Assembly: GCF_041435115.1 (NCBI RefSeq)
Contig: NZ_CP108051.1
Coordinates: forward strand, 1-12,149
Source: Streptomyces sp. NBC_00289
Lineage (GTDB): Bacteria; Actinomycetota; Actinomycetes; Streptomycetales; Streptomycetaceae
Direction: 5' to 3'
Length of the DNA stretch: 12,149 bases
Shown: piece by piece, positions 4,862 through 12,149 of the stretch
Layout of the letters: the number at the start of each line of letters is the position of its first letter
How positions within the stretch are numbered: position 1 is the first letter of the stretch
Program-made: the position numbers and the translations under genes
Notes under the pieces: generated by a model
Seen by the model: the letters and a program-made list of their open reading frames with translations, nothing else
Databases searched by the model: none
What the model was told of the DNA's origin: nothing

Positions 4862-6217
4862 ATGACCTGGTTCATGGTCGCGCTGGTGCTGGTCGTCGCT
4901 GCTGCGGGTCTTCTGCGGTGGCGGCGCCCCGCCTGGTACTGGCTGACCTTCGGCGTCACCCTCGCCGGGCTGCGGGTCCTGGTCCGCTACTCCTCCGTCA
5001 TGGACGCCTGCGGGCTGACGGTCCCGCCCTCCCGCTGGCGCCTGGCTCTCGCCCGGATAGGCAACCGGCCGGCGCCCGGCCCCCGGGCCCCCCGCATCCT
5101 GCGGCTGCGCCCCACCCGCACGGGCCTGGTCCTGCGGCTCAAGCTCCGACCCGGTCAGGACGCCTTCGACGTCGCGGCGGCCTCCGACCGGCTGCGCCAC
5201 TCCTTCGGCCTGTACGGCGTCACCTCGCGTGAACTGCGCTCCGGTGTGGTCGAGGTGAGGATGACCGGCTACGACGTCCTCAAGCGGGTCCAGATGCCTG
5301 CCAGGACCGACACCCGCCCGATGCGGGTCCCGGTCGCCCTGCGGGAGGACGGCTCGGTCCACTACCGCGACTACCGGACGGTCCCGCACGGGCTGACCCT
5401 TGGCGCCACGGAGTCGGGGAAGTCCGTCTTCCAGCGCAACCTGGTCGTCGGGCTGGCCCCGCTGGATGTCGCGCTGGTGGGCATCGACTGCAAGCAGGGC
5501 GTCGAGCTGTTCCCGCTGGCCCGCCGCTTCTCCGCGCTCGCCGACAACCCGGACACCGCCGTCGACCTCCTGGAGGCCCTCGTCACGCACATGGAGGGCG
5601 TCTACCAGATGATCCGGGCCGAGCAGCGGATCACGGTGGACGTGCCGGACGCGGAGATCGCCGCCGACATTTGGGACCTGCCCGACCACCTGCGCCCGGT
5701 CCCGGTCGTGGTCCTGGTCGATGAGGTCGCCGAACTCGCCCTGTTCGCCACCAAGGAGGAGGAGAAGCGGCGCGACCGCATCATCACCGCCCTGGTCCGC
5801 CTCGCCCAGCTCGGCCGGGCCGCCGGCATCTACCTCGAAATCTGCGGGCAGCGCTTCGGCTCCGAACTCGGCAAGGGCATCACCATGCTCCGCGCCCAGC
5901 TCACGGGCCGTACCGCGCATCGCGTCAACGACGAATCCTCCGCCAACATGGCCTTCGGCGACATCTCCCCGGACGCCGTCCTCGCCGCCATCCAAATCCC
6001 GACGGACACCCCCGGCATCGCCGTGACCGGTGACTCCTCCGGTGGCTGGGCCCGTATCCGTGCCCCGCACACCTCGCTGCGCGAGGCCGTGAATATCTGC
6101 AACAAGCATGCGGAGCGCACCCCGGACCTGCCCGCCCTGGCGGCCTTCCGGCCCGCGCTCGCCCCGCTGGCTCCGGCCCGGGTGCCGCTGTCCAAGACAG
6201 CCCCCGCCACCGCCTGA
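4862..6217 (+). CDS. traSA: FtsK/SpoIIIE-type conjugative DNA translocase, TraSA-like
   Basis: 451 aa from the ATG at 4862; the longer frame upstream overlaps the SCO3933-type gene and is rejected. Two N-terminal hydrophobic segments (about 3-19 and 26-42) anchor it in the membrane. The ATPase core has Walker A GATESGKS at 181-188 and Walker B VVVLVDEVAEL at 282-292 with D287/E288. Further FtsK-like motifs are GIDCKQGVELFPLARR (207-222) and RLAQLGRAAGIYLEICGQRF. Known: one hexameric FtsK-like Tra protein is sufficient to move double-stranded AICE or plasmid DNA between Streptomyces hyphae, recognising a cis locus (clt) by its C-terminal region. The length suits TraSA, shorter than cell-division FtsK. 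It follows the SCO3933-type gene by 2 bases. Repressed by the KorSA-type operators upstream (inference). Confidence 0.93.
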   Translation: MTWFMVALVLVVAAAGLLRWRRPAWYWLTFGVTLAGLRVLVRYSSVMDACGLTVPPSRWRLALARIGNRPAPGPRAPRILRLRPTRTGLVLRLKLRPGQDAFDVAAASDRLRHSFGLYGVTSRELRSGVVEVRMTGYDVLKRVQMPARTDTRPMRVPVALREDGSVHYRDYRTVPHGLTLGATESGKSVFQRNLVVGLAPLDVALVGIDCKQGVELFPLARRFSALADNPDTAVDLLEALVTHMEGVYQMIRAEQRITVDVPDAEIAADIWDLPDHLRPVPVVVLVDEVAELALFATKEEEKRRDRIITALVRLAQLGRAAGIYLEICGQRFGSELGKGITMLRAQLTGRTAHRVNDESSANMAFGDISPDAVLAAIQIPTDTPGIAVTGDSSGGWARIRAPHTSLREAVNICNKHAERTPDLPALAAFRPALAPLAPARVPLSKTAPATA

Positions 6218-6303
6218 CCCTTCCCCGCACCCCCGGTCGGCGTGACCGCCTTCGCGCCAGGTCCCTACCCCCGCCATGTCTGCAGAAGGGAGGAAGCCCC
6301 GTC

Positions 6304-6510
6304 ATGTGCCCGCACTGCGAGGACTTCGCCCGCACCGTCCTGATGCTCGGTCAGCTCGCTCTCTACGGTGACACCGCCGGAGCCGACGCCTACTTCATCG
6401 AGATCGTCGGTACGTCTCTGGCCGCGTCCCTGCCGGAGCCGCCGCCGGGGACGTTCCCGCCCGGCTACGACCCCAGCGACGGCCCGCCCTACCCGGGTGA
6501 GGGGTTCTGA
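6304..6510 (+). CDS. Small AICE-associated protein, 68 aa
   Basis: The ATG at 6304 is preceded by a strong GGGAGG about 9 bases upstream. The protein has an N-terminal CPHC pair (residues 2-5), an amphipathic helical middle and a Pro/Gly/Asp-rich tail (PPPGTFPPGYDPSDGPPYPG). It overlaps the next gene by one base (TGATG), so the two are translationally coupled. Small proteins of this sort are common in the tra-spd stretch of AICEs; the function is not established. The CPHC could bind metal but no second pair is present. Confidence 0.75.
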   Translation: MCPHCEDFARTVLMLGQLALYGDTAGADAYFIEIVGTSLAASLPEPPPGTFPPGYDPSDGPPYPGEGF

Positions 6511-7199
6511 TGGCCCGCCCCGCCCTGCGCGTGGACGCGGTGTTGGTCCAGGCCGTCATTGCCGGGGCCCTGTCCTTCGCCCACCTCCACGATCTGGCCG
6601 CCGCTGCCGGACAGGACGGCTGGAAAGCCTGGGCCTACCCCGTGTCCGTGGATCTGCTCCTGGTCGCCTCCTGGCGGCGGCTGCGGAGCGATGGCCCGTC
6701 CCGGCTGGCCTGGTGCTGGTTCCTGATTGCCTTGGTGGCCTCGCTCGGCGCCAACGTCGCCACCGCCGGACTCCTCGACCTCCACCACGTCCCGGCCTGG
6801 CTGAGCATCCTCGTCGCCGCCTGGCCCGCGCTGGCCTTCATGGGCGGCACTCTCCTCGCCCACTCCACCACCGACCACCCGGCGGCAGAAGTGCCTGCCA
6901 CCACCGCCGCACCCGTACCGGTCACCGCGCATGAGCCGGAAGCCATCCCGGATGCGCTGACCGAGGCCGGAGACCTCGCCGCGCTCCCGGCCGCCGAACC
7001 TGTCACGACGCCACAACCCGCCCCGGCTACACCCGCTACTCCTGTTCCGCCGGTCCCGGCCGCGCTGGTCGATCACGCCCGCAAGGTCGCCGCCGACCAC
7101 CAGACCCGTACCGGGAGCCGGATCGACGCCGACACCCTGCGCGCCCGCCTCGGCGTCCCGCCGCAGCTGGCCGACGCCATCGCCGCCCAGCTCGCCTGA
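6510..7199 (+). CDS. DUF2637-type membrane protein, Spd-like
   Basis: 229 aa, start ATG at 6510 overlapping the previous stop. The N-terminal 120 residues contain about four hydrophobic segments (roughly 8-30, 41-56, 66-90, 96-117). The WAYPVSVDLLLVASWRRLRS stretch is typical of DUF2637 proteins of Streptomyces mobile elements. A Pro/Ala/Thr-rich linker (about 121-186) leads to a C-terminal 40-residue helical domain (LVDHARKVAADHQTRTGSRI then DADTLRARLGVPPQLADAI) resembling a winged-helix or DNA-binding end. Known: spread (Spd) proteins of these elements are membrane proteins that help distribute the element across septa within the recipient mycelium. The combination of membrane anchor and DNA-binding-like tail suits linking DNA to the septal channel (inference). 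Confidence 0.8.
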   Translation: MARPALRVDAVLVQAVIAGALSFAHLHDLAAAAGQDGWKAWAYPVSVDLLLVASWRRLRSDGPSRLAWCWFLIALVASLGANVATAGLLDLHHVPAWLSILVAAWPALAFMGGTLLAHSTTDHPAAEVPATTAAPVPVTAHEPEAIPDALTEAGDLAALPAAEPVTTPQPAPATPATPVPPVPAALVDHARKVAADHQTRTGSRIDADTLRARLGVPPQLADAIAAQLA

Positions 7200-7220
7200 A
7201 ACCGGAAGGAAGCAAGACCC

Positions 7221-7415
7221 ATGACACGTGACCCCGCTGACCTGACCGTCTCCGACTACCTCGACGGTGCCCGCGAAATGGTCGCTGCCGACCGGCCCTA
7301 CCTCGCGTATCTGCTCGCCGAGGAAGCCGCCCAGCGCACCGCCGACCCGGCCACCGCCGCCGGCATTCGCGCCAGCTTCCCCGACCCGGTGACCACCCGA
7401 ACGGAGCGCGACTGA
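7221..7415 (+). CDS. Small hypothetical AICE protein, 64 aa
   Basis: The ATG at 7221 follows GGAAGGAAG. The protein is soluble, mostly helical and acidic, beginning MTRDPADLTVSDYLDGAREM, with no cysteines or membrane segments. It ends one base before the next ATG (7417). It sits in the middle of the spread-gene run, and such small conserved proteins occur at this place in related elements. The function is unknown. Confidence 0.7.
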   Translation: MTRDPADLTVSDYLDGAREMVAADRPYLAYLLAEEAAQRTADPATAAGIRASFPDPVTTRTERD

Positions 7416-7416
7416 C

Positions 7417-7608
7417 ATGCCTGCCCGCGACCACTTCCACTCCGTCATGCGGATCGGCCCGGTACAGATCGGCACCCACCGCGACCGCCACGGCCACACC
7501 AAGCACGCCGCCGTGTGCACCAACGACCGCTGCGGCTGGTCGGCCGACTACACCAGCCAGAGCGCCGCTCAGCTCGCCGCCCGCACCCACCGCTGCCGCG
7601 TCCGCTAG
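7417..7608 (+). CDS. Mobile element transfer protein, small zinc-finger-like
   Basis: 63 aa. I recognise the family annotated as mobile element transfer in Streptomyces (FHSVMRIGPVQIGTHRDRHG, then AAVCTNDRCGWSADYTS, then ARTHRCRVR). Cysteines 34, 39 and 60 with H58 form a plausible C-x4-C...H-x-C zinc site; the rest is basic, suggesting nucleic-acid contact. Known only by association with AICE and plasmid spread operons; no biochemical role is established to my knowledge. Translation is likely coupled to the previous gene (1-base gap). Confidence 0.8.
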   Translation: MPARDHFHSVMRIGPVQIGTHRDRHGHTKHAAVCTNDRCGWSADYTSQSAAQLAARTHRCRVR

Positions 7609-7619
7609 GAGACACCGCC

Positions 7620-7775
7620 ATGCAGGTCCCGCTCTGGTTCGCCCTCGCCGTCGTCGGCTACCTCGGCTGCAAGCTCATCCGCCCGCCGCTCTGGCTGGTC
7701 CTGGTCCTGCTCCTGGGCGGCTACCTCATCGCCGACAGCCTCCTCGCCCCGGTCATCGACACCGCCGTCAAGTAA
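7620..7775 (+). CDS. Small two-span membrane protein, Spd-like
   Basis: 51 aa from the ATG at 7620, preceded by TAGGAGAC at a good distance; a longer upstream extension in this frame overlaps the previous gene and is rejected. Two hydrophobic segments (about 4-19 and 23-42) are separated by a short basic and proline turn (KLIRPP), giving a hairpin membrane protein. Its place between a transfer protein and an SpdD-like protein suggests a role in mycelial spread. Confidence 0.75.
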   Translation: MQVPLWFALAVVGYLGCKLIRPPLWLVLVLLLGGYLIADSLLAPVIDTAVK

Positions 7776-7798
7776 CCGCCTGTGAAGGGAGATCCGCC

Positions 7799-8107
7799 AT
7801 GCTCCGCCCGAAGATCCCCGCCAACCCGACGCCGACCGGCGCCGTCGTCCCGCTGCCGACTACACCGACCGCCGTCGACCACCACCAGCCGACCGCCGCC
7901 CCGATGGAAGTGCCGGCGTCTTCCCGGCCCACCGTGCAGCTCACCCCGGGCTCGGTGCTCGCCCTGGTCGGTGGCGGCACGGCTGTGGTCCTGGTCGTCG
8001 GCACTGTCCTGGTCTCCATGCTCCTGGCGGTCGCCGTCACCGCCGCCTCGATCGCCGTCTGCGCCCTGGTCATCCGCTCGCTCATCACCTCCCAGCACCG
8101 CCGCTGA
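7799..8107 (+). CDS. SpdD-like spread protein
   Basis: 102 aa; ATG at 7799 with GAAGGGAG upstream. The N-terminal 50 residues are Pro/Thr-rich (MLRPKIPANPTPTG) and are followed by two adjacent hydrophobic segments (about 53-73 and 75-96) and a short basic tail (SQHRR). This matches proteins annotated SpdD in Streptomyces AICEs and plasmids. The likely location is the cytoplasmic membrane at septa, assisting intramycelial spread. It is the last gene before the first copy of the 25-bp repeat, so the tra/spd unit may end here. Confidence 0.78.
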   Translation: MLRPKIPANPTPTGAVVPLPTTPTAVDHHQPTAAPMEVPASSRPTVQLTPGSVLALVGGGTAVVLVVGTVLVSMLLAVAVTAASIAVCALVIRSLITSQHRR

Positions 8108-8122
8108 ACGGCCCCGGGGCGA

Positions 8123-8147
8123 CGCACAAGCCGCCAAGCACGCCGCC
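8123..8147 (+). repeat. 25-bp direct repeat, copy 1, upstream of the GGDEF gene
   Basis: The segment starting CGCACAAGCCGCCAAGCACG and ending GCCGCC is identical to 8768-8792. Similarity continues downstream (CCAACCGCCATCG against CCAACCGCAATCG) up to the ribosome-binding site. Flanking C/G runs (CCCGGG on both sides) form a stem with the repeat in the loop. Confidence 0.85.
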
Positions 8148-8200
8148 GCTCCCGGGACCGCTCGCGTCAGCCAACCGCCATCGCCAAAGGGAGAAACGCC

Positions 8201-8752
8201 ATGGATCCGCAGACAGCCGCGAGCATCGTGCCGTTACTGGGCTGGGCCGTGCACGGCGGCATCCTCGCCCGCCGCCTCGCCACCGCCCGCCGCGACCCGC
8301 TCACCGGCCTGCACACCCGCGCCGGATGGACCGCCCGCGCCGAACGCCTCATCCGCCGGCACCCCACCGCCGCCGTCCTCCTGGTCGACCTCGACCACTT
8401 CAAAACCCTGAACGACACCCACGGGCACGCCGCCGGAGACGCCGCCCTCGTCGCCACCGCCGACCGGCTGCGCACCTGGTGCGGACACAACGGCACCGCC
8501 GGACGCCTGGGCGGGGATGAGTTCGTGGCCGTGCTCCGGGACCTGGCCGCCGCCGATCTCGAGGCGCTCACCGATTCGCTGCACCGGCCGCTGTCCTACG
8601 ACGGACTCGCTCTGCCGCTGGCCGCCTCGGTCGGGGCCTGCCTGCTCGCCGATCTGCCGGCGCCTTGCCTGGCGGATGCGCTCGCCGCCGCCGACGCCGC
8701 CATGTATGCGGCGAAAGGCCGTGGCCGCCGGGGCTCCCGCACCGCTCTTTGA
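8201..8752 (+). CDS. GGDEF-domain protein, putative diguanylate cyclase
   Basis: 183 aa; ATG at 8201 with AAAGGGAG 8 bases upstream. A single GGDEF domain fills the protein. It starts RDPLTGLHTR (31-40), then LLVDLDHFKTLNDTHGHAAGD (metal residue D63, substrate residues N71/D72), and an intact catalytic GGDEF at 104-108 (RLGGDEFV). It ends with AADAAMYAAKGRGR. The RxxD inhibitory site expected five residues before GGDEF is absent. The N-terminal 30 residues have only a short hydrophobic patch (SIVPLLGWAVHGGIL); there is no PAS, GAF or EAL domain. All residues for cyclic di-GMP synthesis appear present. Known: cyclic di-GMP controls development in Streptomyces through BldD. Inference: the element may alter host development or biofilm state to favour transfer or dispersal. 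Bracketed by a 25-bp direct repeat. Confidence 0.9.
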   Translation: MDPQTAASIVPLLGWAVHGGILARRLATARRDPLTGLHTRAGWTARAERLIRRHPTAAVLLVDLDHFKTLNDTHGHAAGDAALVATADRLRTWCGHNGTAGRLGGDEFVAVLRDLAAADLEALTDSLHRPLSYDGLALPLAASVGACLLADLPAPCLADALAAADAAMYAAKGRGRRGSRTAL

Positions 8753-8767
8753 CCGGACACCGGGTGG

Positions 8768-8792
8768 CGCACAAGCCGCCAAGCACGCCGCC
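8768..8792 (+). repeat. 25-bp direct repeat, copy 2, downstream of the GGDEF gene
   Basis: Identical to 8123-8147. Here it is flanked by CCGGGTGG (8760-8767) and CCACCCGG, a perfect 8-bp stem. The corresponding flanks of copy 1 differ in sequence but also pair, so the stem-loop form seems to be preserved. It ends about 45 bases before the zinc-ribbon ORF. Confidence 0.85.
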
Positions 8793-8836
8793 ACCCGGGC
8801 CGTTCCCTCCAACCGCAATCGAAAGGAACCACCATC

Positions 8837-9017
8837 ATGGCCCACCACACCCCGCCCCCGCCGAGGATCTGCCCGGCCTGCGACGGCTTCGCCTGCGTCG
8901 CCATCACCCTCGGCGGCCGTAACGCCAGCGGCCACCTGCACACCATCACCGCGCACTGCCCCGCCTGCCACGGCACCGGCACCACCAACCGCCCCACCCG
9001 CACCCGGGAGGGCGCCC

Positions 9018-9025
<8 letters not shown>
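8837..9025 (+). CDS. Small double-CPAC zinc-ribbon protein
   Basis: 62 aa; ATG at 8837 with AAAGGAACC upstream. Two CPAC/CxxC pairs (C12-C15 in ICPACDGF and C41-C44 in HCPACHGTGT), 25 residues apart, form a likely zinc ribbon; the second resembles the CxxCxGxG repeats of DnaJ. Proline- and histidine-rich N-terminus, basic C-terminus (NRPTRTREGARA). It overlaps the start of rep by 8 bases (GTG 9018, stop 9023-9025), so it is co-translated with rep. An accessory role in replication or nucleic-acid binding is inferred from position only. Confidence 0.78.
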
Positions 9026-10384
<1,359 letters not shown>

Positions 10385-10388
<4 letters not shown>

Positions 10389-10588
10389 CGACGCCCGTTG
10401 TCAGGTCGCGAGACGAAAAGCTCACCCTTGCCGAAGTCTGCACGGAGCTGAAGATTTCCCGGTCCACCTTCTACGACTGGCGGGCGAAGCGACGTGCCCC
10501 GCGCTGCATCAAGCTCCCGAACGGCGACCTGAGGATCCGGCGGAGCGATCTCGACCACTGGCTCGACGACCGTGAGGACGCCGCCTGA
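10385..10588 (+). CDS. xis: Excisionase, HTH_17/MerR-like DNA-binding
   Basis: 67 aa; GTG at 10385 overlapping the rep stop (GTGA), with GAAGGAG 7-9 bases upstream. The whole protein is a small winged-helix of the excisionase type: LTLAEVCTELKISRSTFYDW (13-32), a basic loop RAKRRAPRCIKLPNG, then DLRIRRSDLDHWLDDRE. Known: Xis bends att DNA and directs the integrase towards excision. It overlaps int by one base (TGATG), so both are coupled. A typical size and arrangement for AICEs. Confidence 0.92.
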
Positions 10589-11985
10589 TGGAGACCACGT
10601 ACGACGTCAAGATCTACAAGATCCTCACGTACAAGGGCGCCCGGAAGACCACGCACACAGTGCGCTGGGTGGTTGCTGGCAAGCGCTGGCGTGAGCCCTT
10701 CCGCACCGCTGCGCTGGCCGAGGGATTCCGCTCCGAACTCATACAGGCGACGGGCAAGGGGGAGGCGTTCGTCGTTGCCACCGGCCTGCCGGTCTCTCAT
10801 CGCTCCAAGTCGGCCGCCACGAGCTGGTACAAGTTCGCCGTTGAGTACATGGACTTCCGCTGGCCTCAACTCGGCGCGAACAGCCGCAAGAACACCGCGA
10901 AGGCCCTCACGGCGACCACCATCGCACTGCTGCGTGTCCAGCCCACTCAGTTCGACCCTGTCGCCGTGCGGACCGCGGTGCGTGAATGGGCGTTCAACGC
11001 CAACCGGCGAGCAGAAGCGCCCCGGGACGTGGTGACCATTCTCAGGTGGGTCGAACGGAACTCCCTTCCAGTCTCGGCCTGGGAGGACCCGGAGAAGGCC
11101 GACGAGATCCTGCGAGCCATCGACACGCGCCTCGACGGCAAGCAGGCGGCTGCCTGGTCCAGGAAGCGCCACCGCCGGATCCTCAACGTCGTCATGAAGC
11201 ACGCGATCCGCCGGCGCGTCCTGCGGACCAACCCCCTGCCCAAGGGGAAGGAGTCGACGGCTGTCACCAAGACCAGTAACGCCGTGGACAAGCGGTCCTT
11301 GATGAACGCGGATCAGGCGGCCGCACTCCTCGACTGGATCCGGCGCCGGCCCCGTGGAGGGAAGCGACTGCACGCGTTCTTCGCCACGCTGTACTACTGC
11401 GGTCTGCGCCCGGAGGAAGCCGTAGCCATGCGAGTGGAAGACGTGACGCTTCCCGGCTCTGAGGACGGGGATCAGTGGTGCGAGCTGCTGATCCACACGG
11501 CGACCCCGGAGGTCGGCAAGCAGTGGACCGACACCGGCGAGATCCACGAGACGCGCGACCTGAAGGGCCGCGCCGAGGGCGAGACGCGCACCGCGCCGGG
11601 ACATCCCGCTCTGACGCGAATTCTGCGGCAGCACATCGAGGACGAACAGCTCAAGCCGGGGGAACTCCTGTTCCAGGGTGAAACGGGCGGCATCCTCGCG
11701 GGTTCGGTCATCCGCCGGGCCTGGCGCAGTGCGCGCAAGGCCGTCCTGCCCCCGCACGTCTTCGAGTCGCCCACGGGCAAGCGGGTGTACGACAACCGGC
11801 ACACGCGCCTCACGAAGTGGCTCAACGACGGGATCCCGCCCGCCCAGGTCGCAGAGTGGGCCGGGAACAGCGTCCCTGTGCTGCTGGCCACCTACGCCCG
11901 ATGCGTCGAGGGGCAGCTCCCCGACCTGAAGAAGCGGCTCGAAGCCGCCGGAGATCTTCCAGAGGGTCCTGACCCTCTCGGCTGA
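10588..11985 (+). CDS. int: Tyrosine recombinase integrase
   Basis: 465 aa; ATG at 10588 overlapping the xis stop. Arm/core-binding N-terminal region about 75-210 (including WYKFAVEYMDFRWPQL) and catalytic domain about 235-450. Catalytic residues visible: R274 in YYCGLRPEEA, a beta-strand lysine candidate K326 (RDLK), R404 in VYDNRHTRL, and nucleophile Y436 in LLATYARC. Two positions that are histidine in the XerD consensus are replaced: Y401 before DNRH and N427 in EWAGNS. AGNS with V-LL-YA is usual among Streptomyces AICE integrases, so this is probably not a defect. The enzyme integrates the element by site-specific recombination, and excises it with Xis. attP is expected directly downstream. 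Confidence 0.93.
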   Translation: METTYDVKIYKILTYKGARKTTHTVRWVVAGKRWREPFRTAALAEGFRSELIQATGKGEAFVVATGLPVSHRSKSAATSWYKFAVEYMDFRWPQLGANSRKNTAKALTATTIALLRVQPTQFDPVAVRTAVREWAFNANRRAEAPRDVVTILRWVERNSLPVSAWEDPEKADEILRAIDTRLDGKQAAAWSRKRHRRILNVVMKHAIRRRVLRTNPLPKGKESTAVTKTSNAVDKRSLMNADQAAALLDWIRRRPRGGKRLHAFFATLYYCGLRPEEAVAMRVEDVTLPGSEDGDQWCELLIHTATPEVGKQWTDTGEIHETRDLKGRAEGETRTAPGHPALTRILRQHIEDEQLKPGELLFQGETGGILAGSVIRRAWRSARKAVLPPHVFESPTGKRVYDNRHTRLTKWLNDGIPPAQVAEWAGNSVPVLLATYARCVEGQLPDLKKRLEAAGDLPEGPDPLG

Positions 11986-11988
11986 GAA

Positions 11989-12010
11989 CTTCGACACGTA
12001 TTCGACACAG
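11989..12010 (+). repeat. Tandem TTCGACAC motif after int; candidate right att region
   Basis: TTCGACAC occurs twice (11990-11997 and 12001-12008) with a GTA spacer, starting 4 bases after the int stop codon. The 22-bp segment resembles 71-92 at 19 of 22 positions. AICE attP lies next to int, so the position is right for a recombinase-binding site. No tRNA 3' end was found here, although many AICEs use one. Confidence 0.4.
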
Positions 12011-12040
12011 CCACCCGCGAAAACCCGGTGACAGCCGGAC

Positions 12041-12084
12041 AGCCCCGGAGCCCACCCTTGATCATCGAGGGGGCGCCCGGGGCT
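12041..12084 (+). terminator. Probable terminator of the rep-xis-int operon
   Basis: AGCCCCGG (12041-12048) pairs with CCGGGGCT (12077-12084), and inside GCCC (12050-12053) pairs with GGGC (12071-12074). It lies about 56 bases beyond the int stop. The sequence after the stem has only a weak T content (TCGTCGT). If the att site is at 11989-12010 this hairpin belongs to the host flank or to the attP arm. Confidence 0.5.
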
Positions 12085-12117
12085 TCGTCGTGCCGAGCGA
12101 TACACGCTCTGAACAGC

Positions 12118-12143
12118 AAAAACGCCCTCCCAAAGGGAGGGCG
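12118..12143 (-). terminator. Intrinsic terminator reading leftward
   Basis: CGCCCTCCC (12123-12131), AAA, GGGAGGGCG (12135-12143): a perfect 9-bp stem followed, on the minus strand, by five T (12122-12118). This is the textbook terminator in the window and it serves a minus-strand gene lying to the right, beyond the window. That gene is therefore convergent with int and probably chromosomal. Confidence 0.75.
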
Positions 12144-12149
12144 GAGACT

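Noticed and set aside
4511..6277. Long 588-codon minus-strand frame opposite traSA
   Set aside because: Shadow of the high-GC tra gene: Gly/Asp/Arg-rich, no motifs, no ribosome-binding site. The plus strand carries clear Walker A and B motifs.
6489..7523. 344-codon minus-strand frame over the spread genes
   Set aside because: Gly/Arg-rich antisense frame across several coupled plus-strand genes.
11086..11093. GACCCGGA, an 8-mer like the TraB recognition repeat of some Streptomyces plasmids
   Set aside because: Single copy inside int; a clt needs several spaced copies, and I saw no cluster anywhere in the window.
10471..12105. 544-codon minus-strand frame opposite int
   Set aside because: Antisense shadow of the integrase gene; composition and lack of motifs show it is not coding, while the plus strand has all catalytic residues.
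11986..12149. tRNA 3' end as the att site
   Set aside because: No T-loop (GTTCRANYC) with acceptor stem found on either strand here or at the left end of the window.

Overview
The window is very GC-rich, with strong third-position G/C bias and good Shine-Dalgarno sites. Its protein families (SCO3933-type regulator, Spd spread proteins, FtsK-like TraSA, RepSA) point to Streptomyces or a close relative. Most of it is a compact actinomycete integrative and conjugative element (AICE) of the pSAM2 type, which moves as double-stranded DNA through a single FtsK/SpoIIIE-like translocase.

Layout. 1-2730 is an accessory or flanking segment. It holds a possible 37-aa membrane peptide, a 5'-broken reading frame, an unrecognised 208-aa minus-strand gene, about 500 bases without a clear gene (with a strong hairpin), and a visibly less GC-rich stretch with a small membrane ORF facing a minus-strand HTH gene. 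2731-3100 has no gene but contains two elaborate secondary-structure blocks: a four-block imperfect palindrome, then three GC hairpins enclosed by an outer stem. 3101-4366 is the control locus: a Nudix protein resembling pSAM2 Pif (minus) divergent from a GntR/UTRA repressor of the KorSA type (plus). 4367-8107 is the transfer operon: SCO3933-type regulator, TraSA-like translocase and six small ORFs, several of them membrane or spread proteins. 8108-9025 carries a GGDEF-domain gene bracketed by a 25-bp exact direct repeat, then a small zinc-ribbon ORF. 9018-11985 is the replication-excision-integration cassette rep-xis-int with overlapping start and stop codons. 11986-12149 holds a tandem TTCGACAC motif, a hairpin after int, and a leftward terminator for a gene outside the window.

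How it works together (family knowledge plus inference). The integrase holds the element in the chromosome; Xis and Int excise it; Rep amplifies it by rolling circle; TraSA and the Spd proteins transfer and spread it between mycelia. The KorSA-like repressor would silence the locus through an operator that I see three times: once over the kor/pif divergent start region and twice before the SCO3933-type gene. The Nudix protein would give transfer immunity. The outer ends are not certain; a 19/22 imperfect repeat at 71-92 and 11989-12010 is the best att candidate I found. No tRNA, CRISPR array or IS element was seen.
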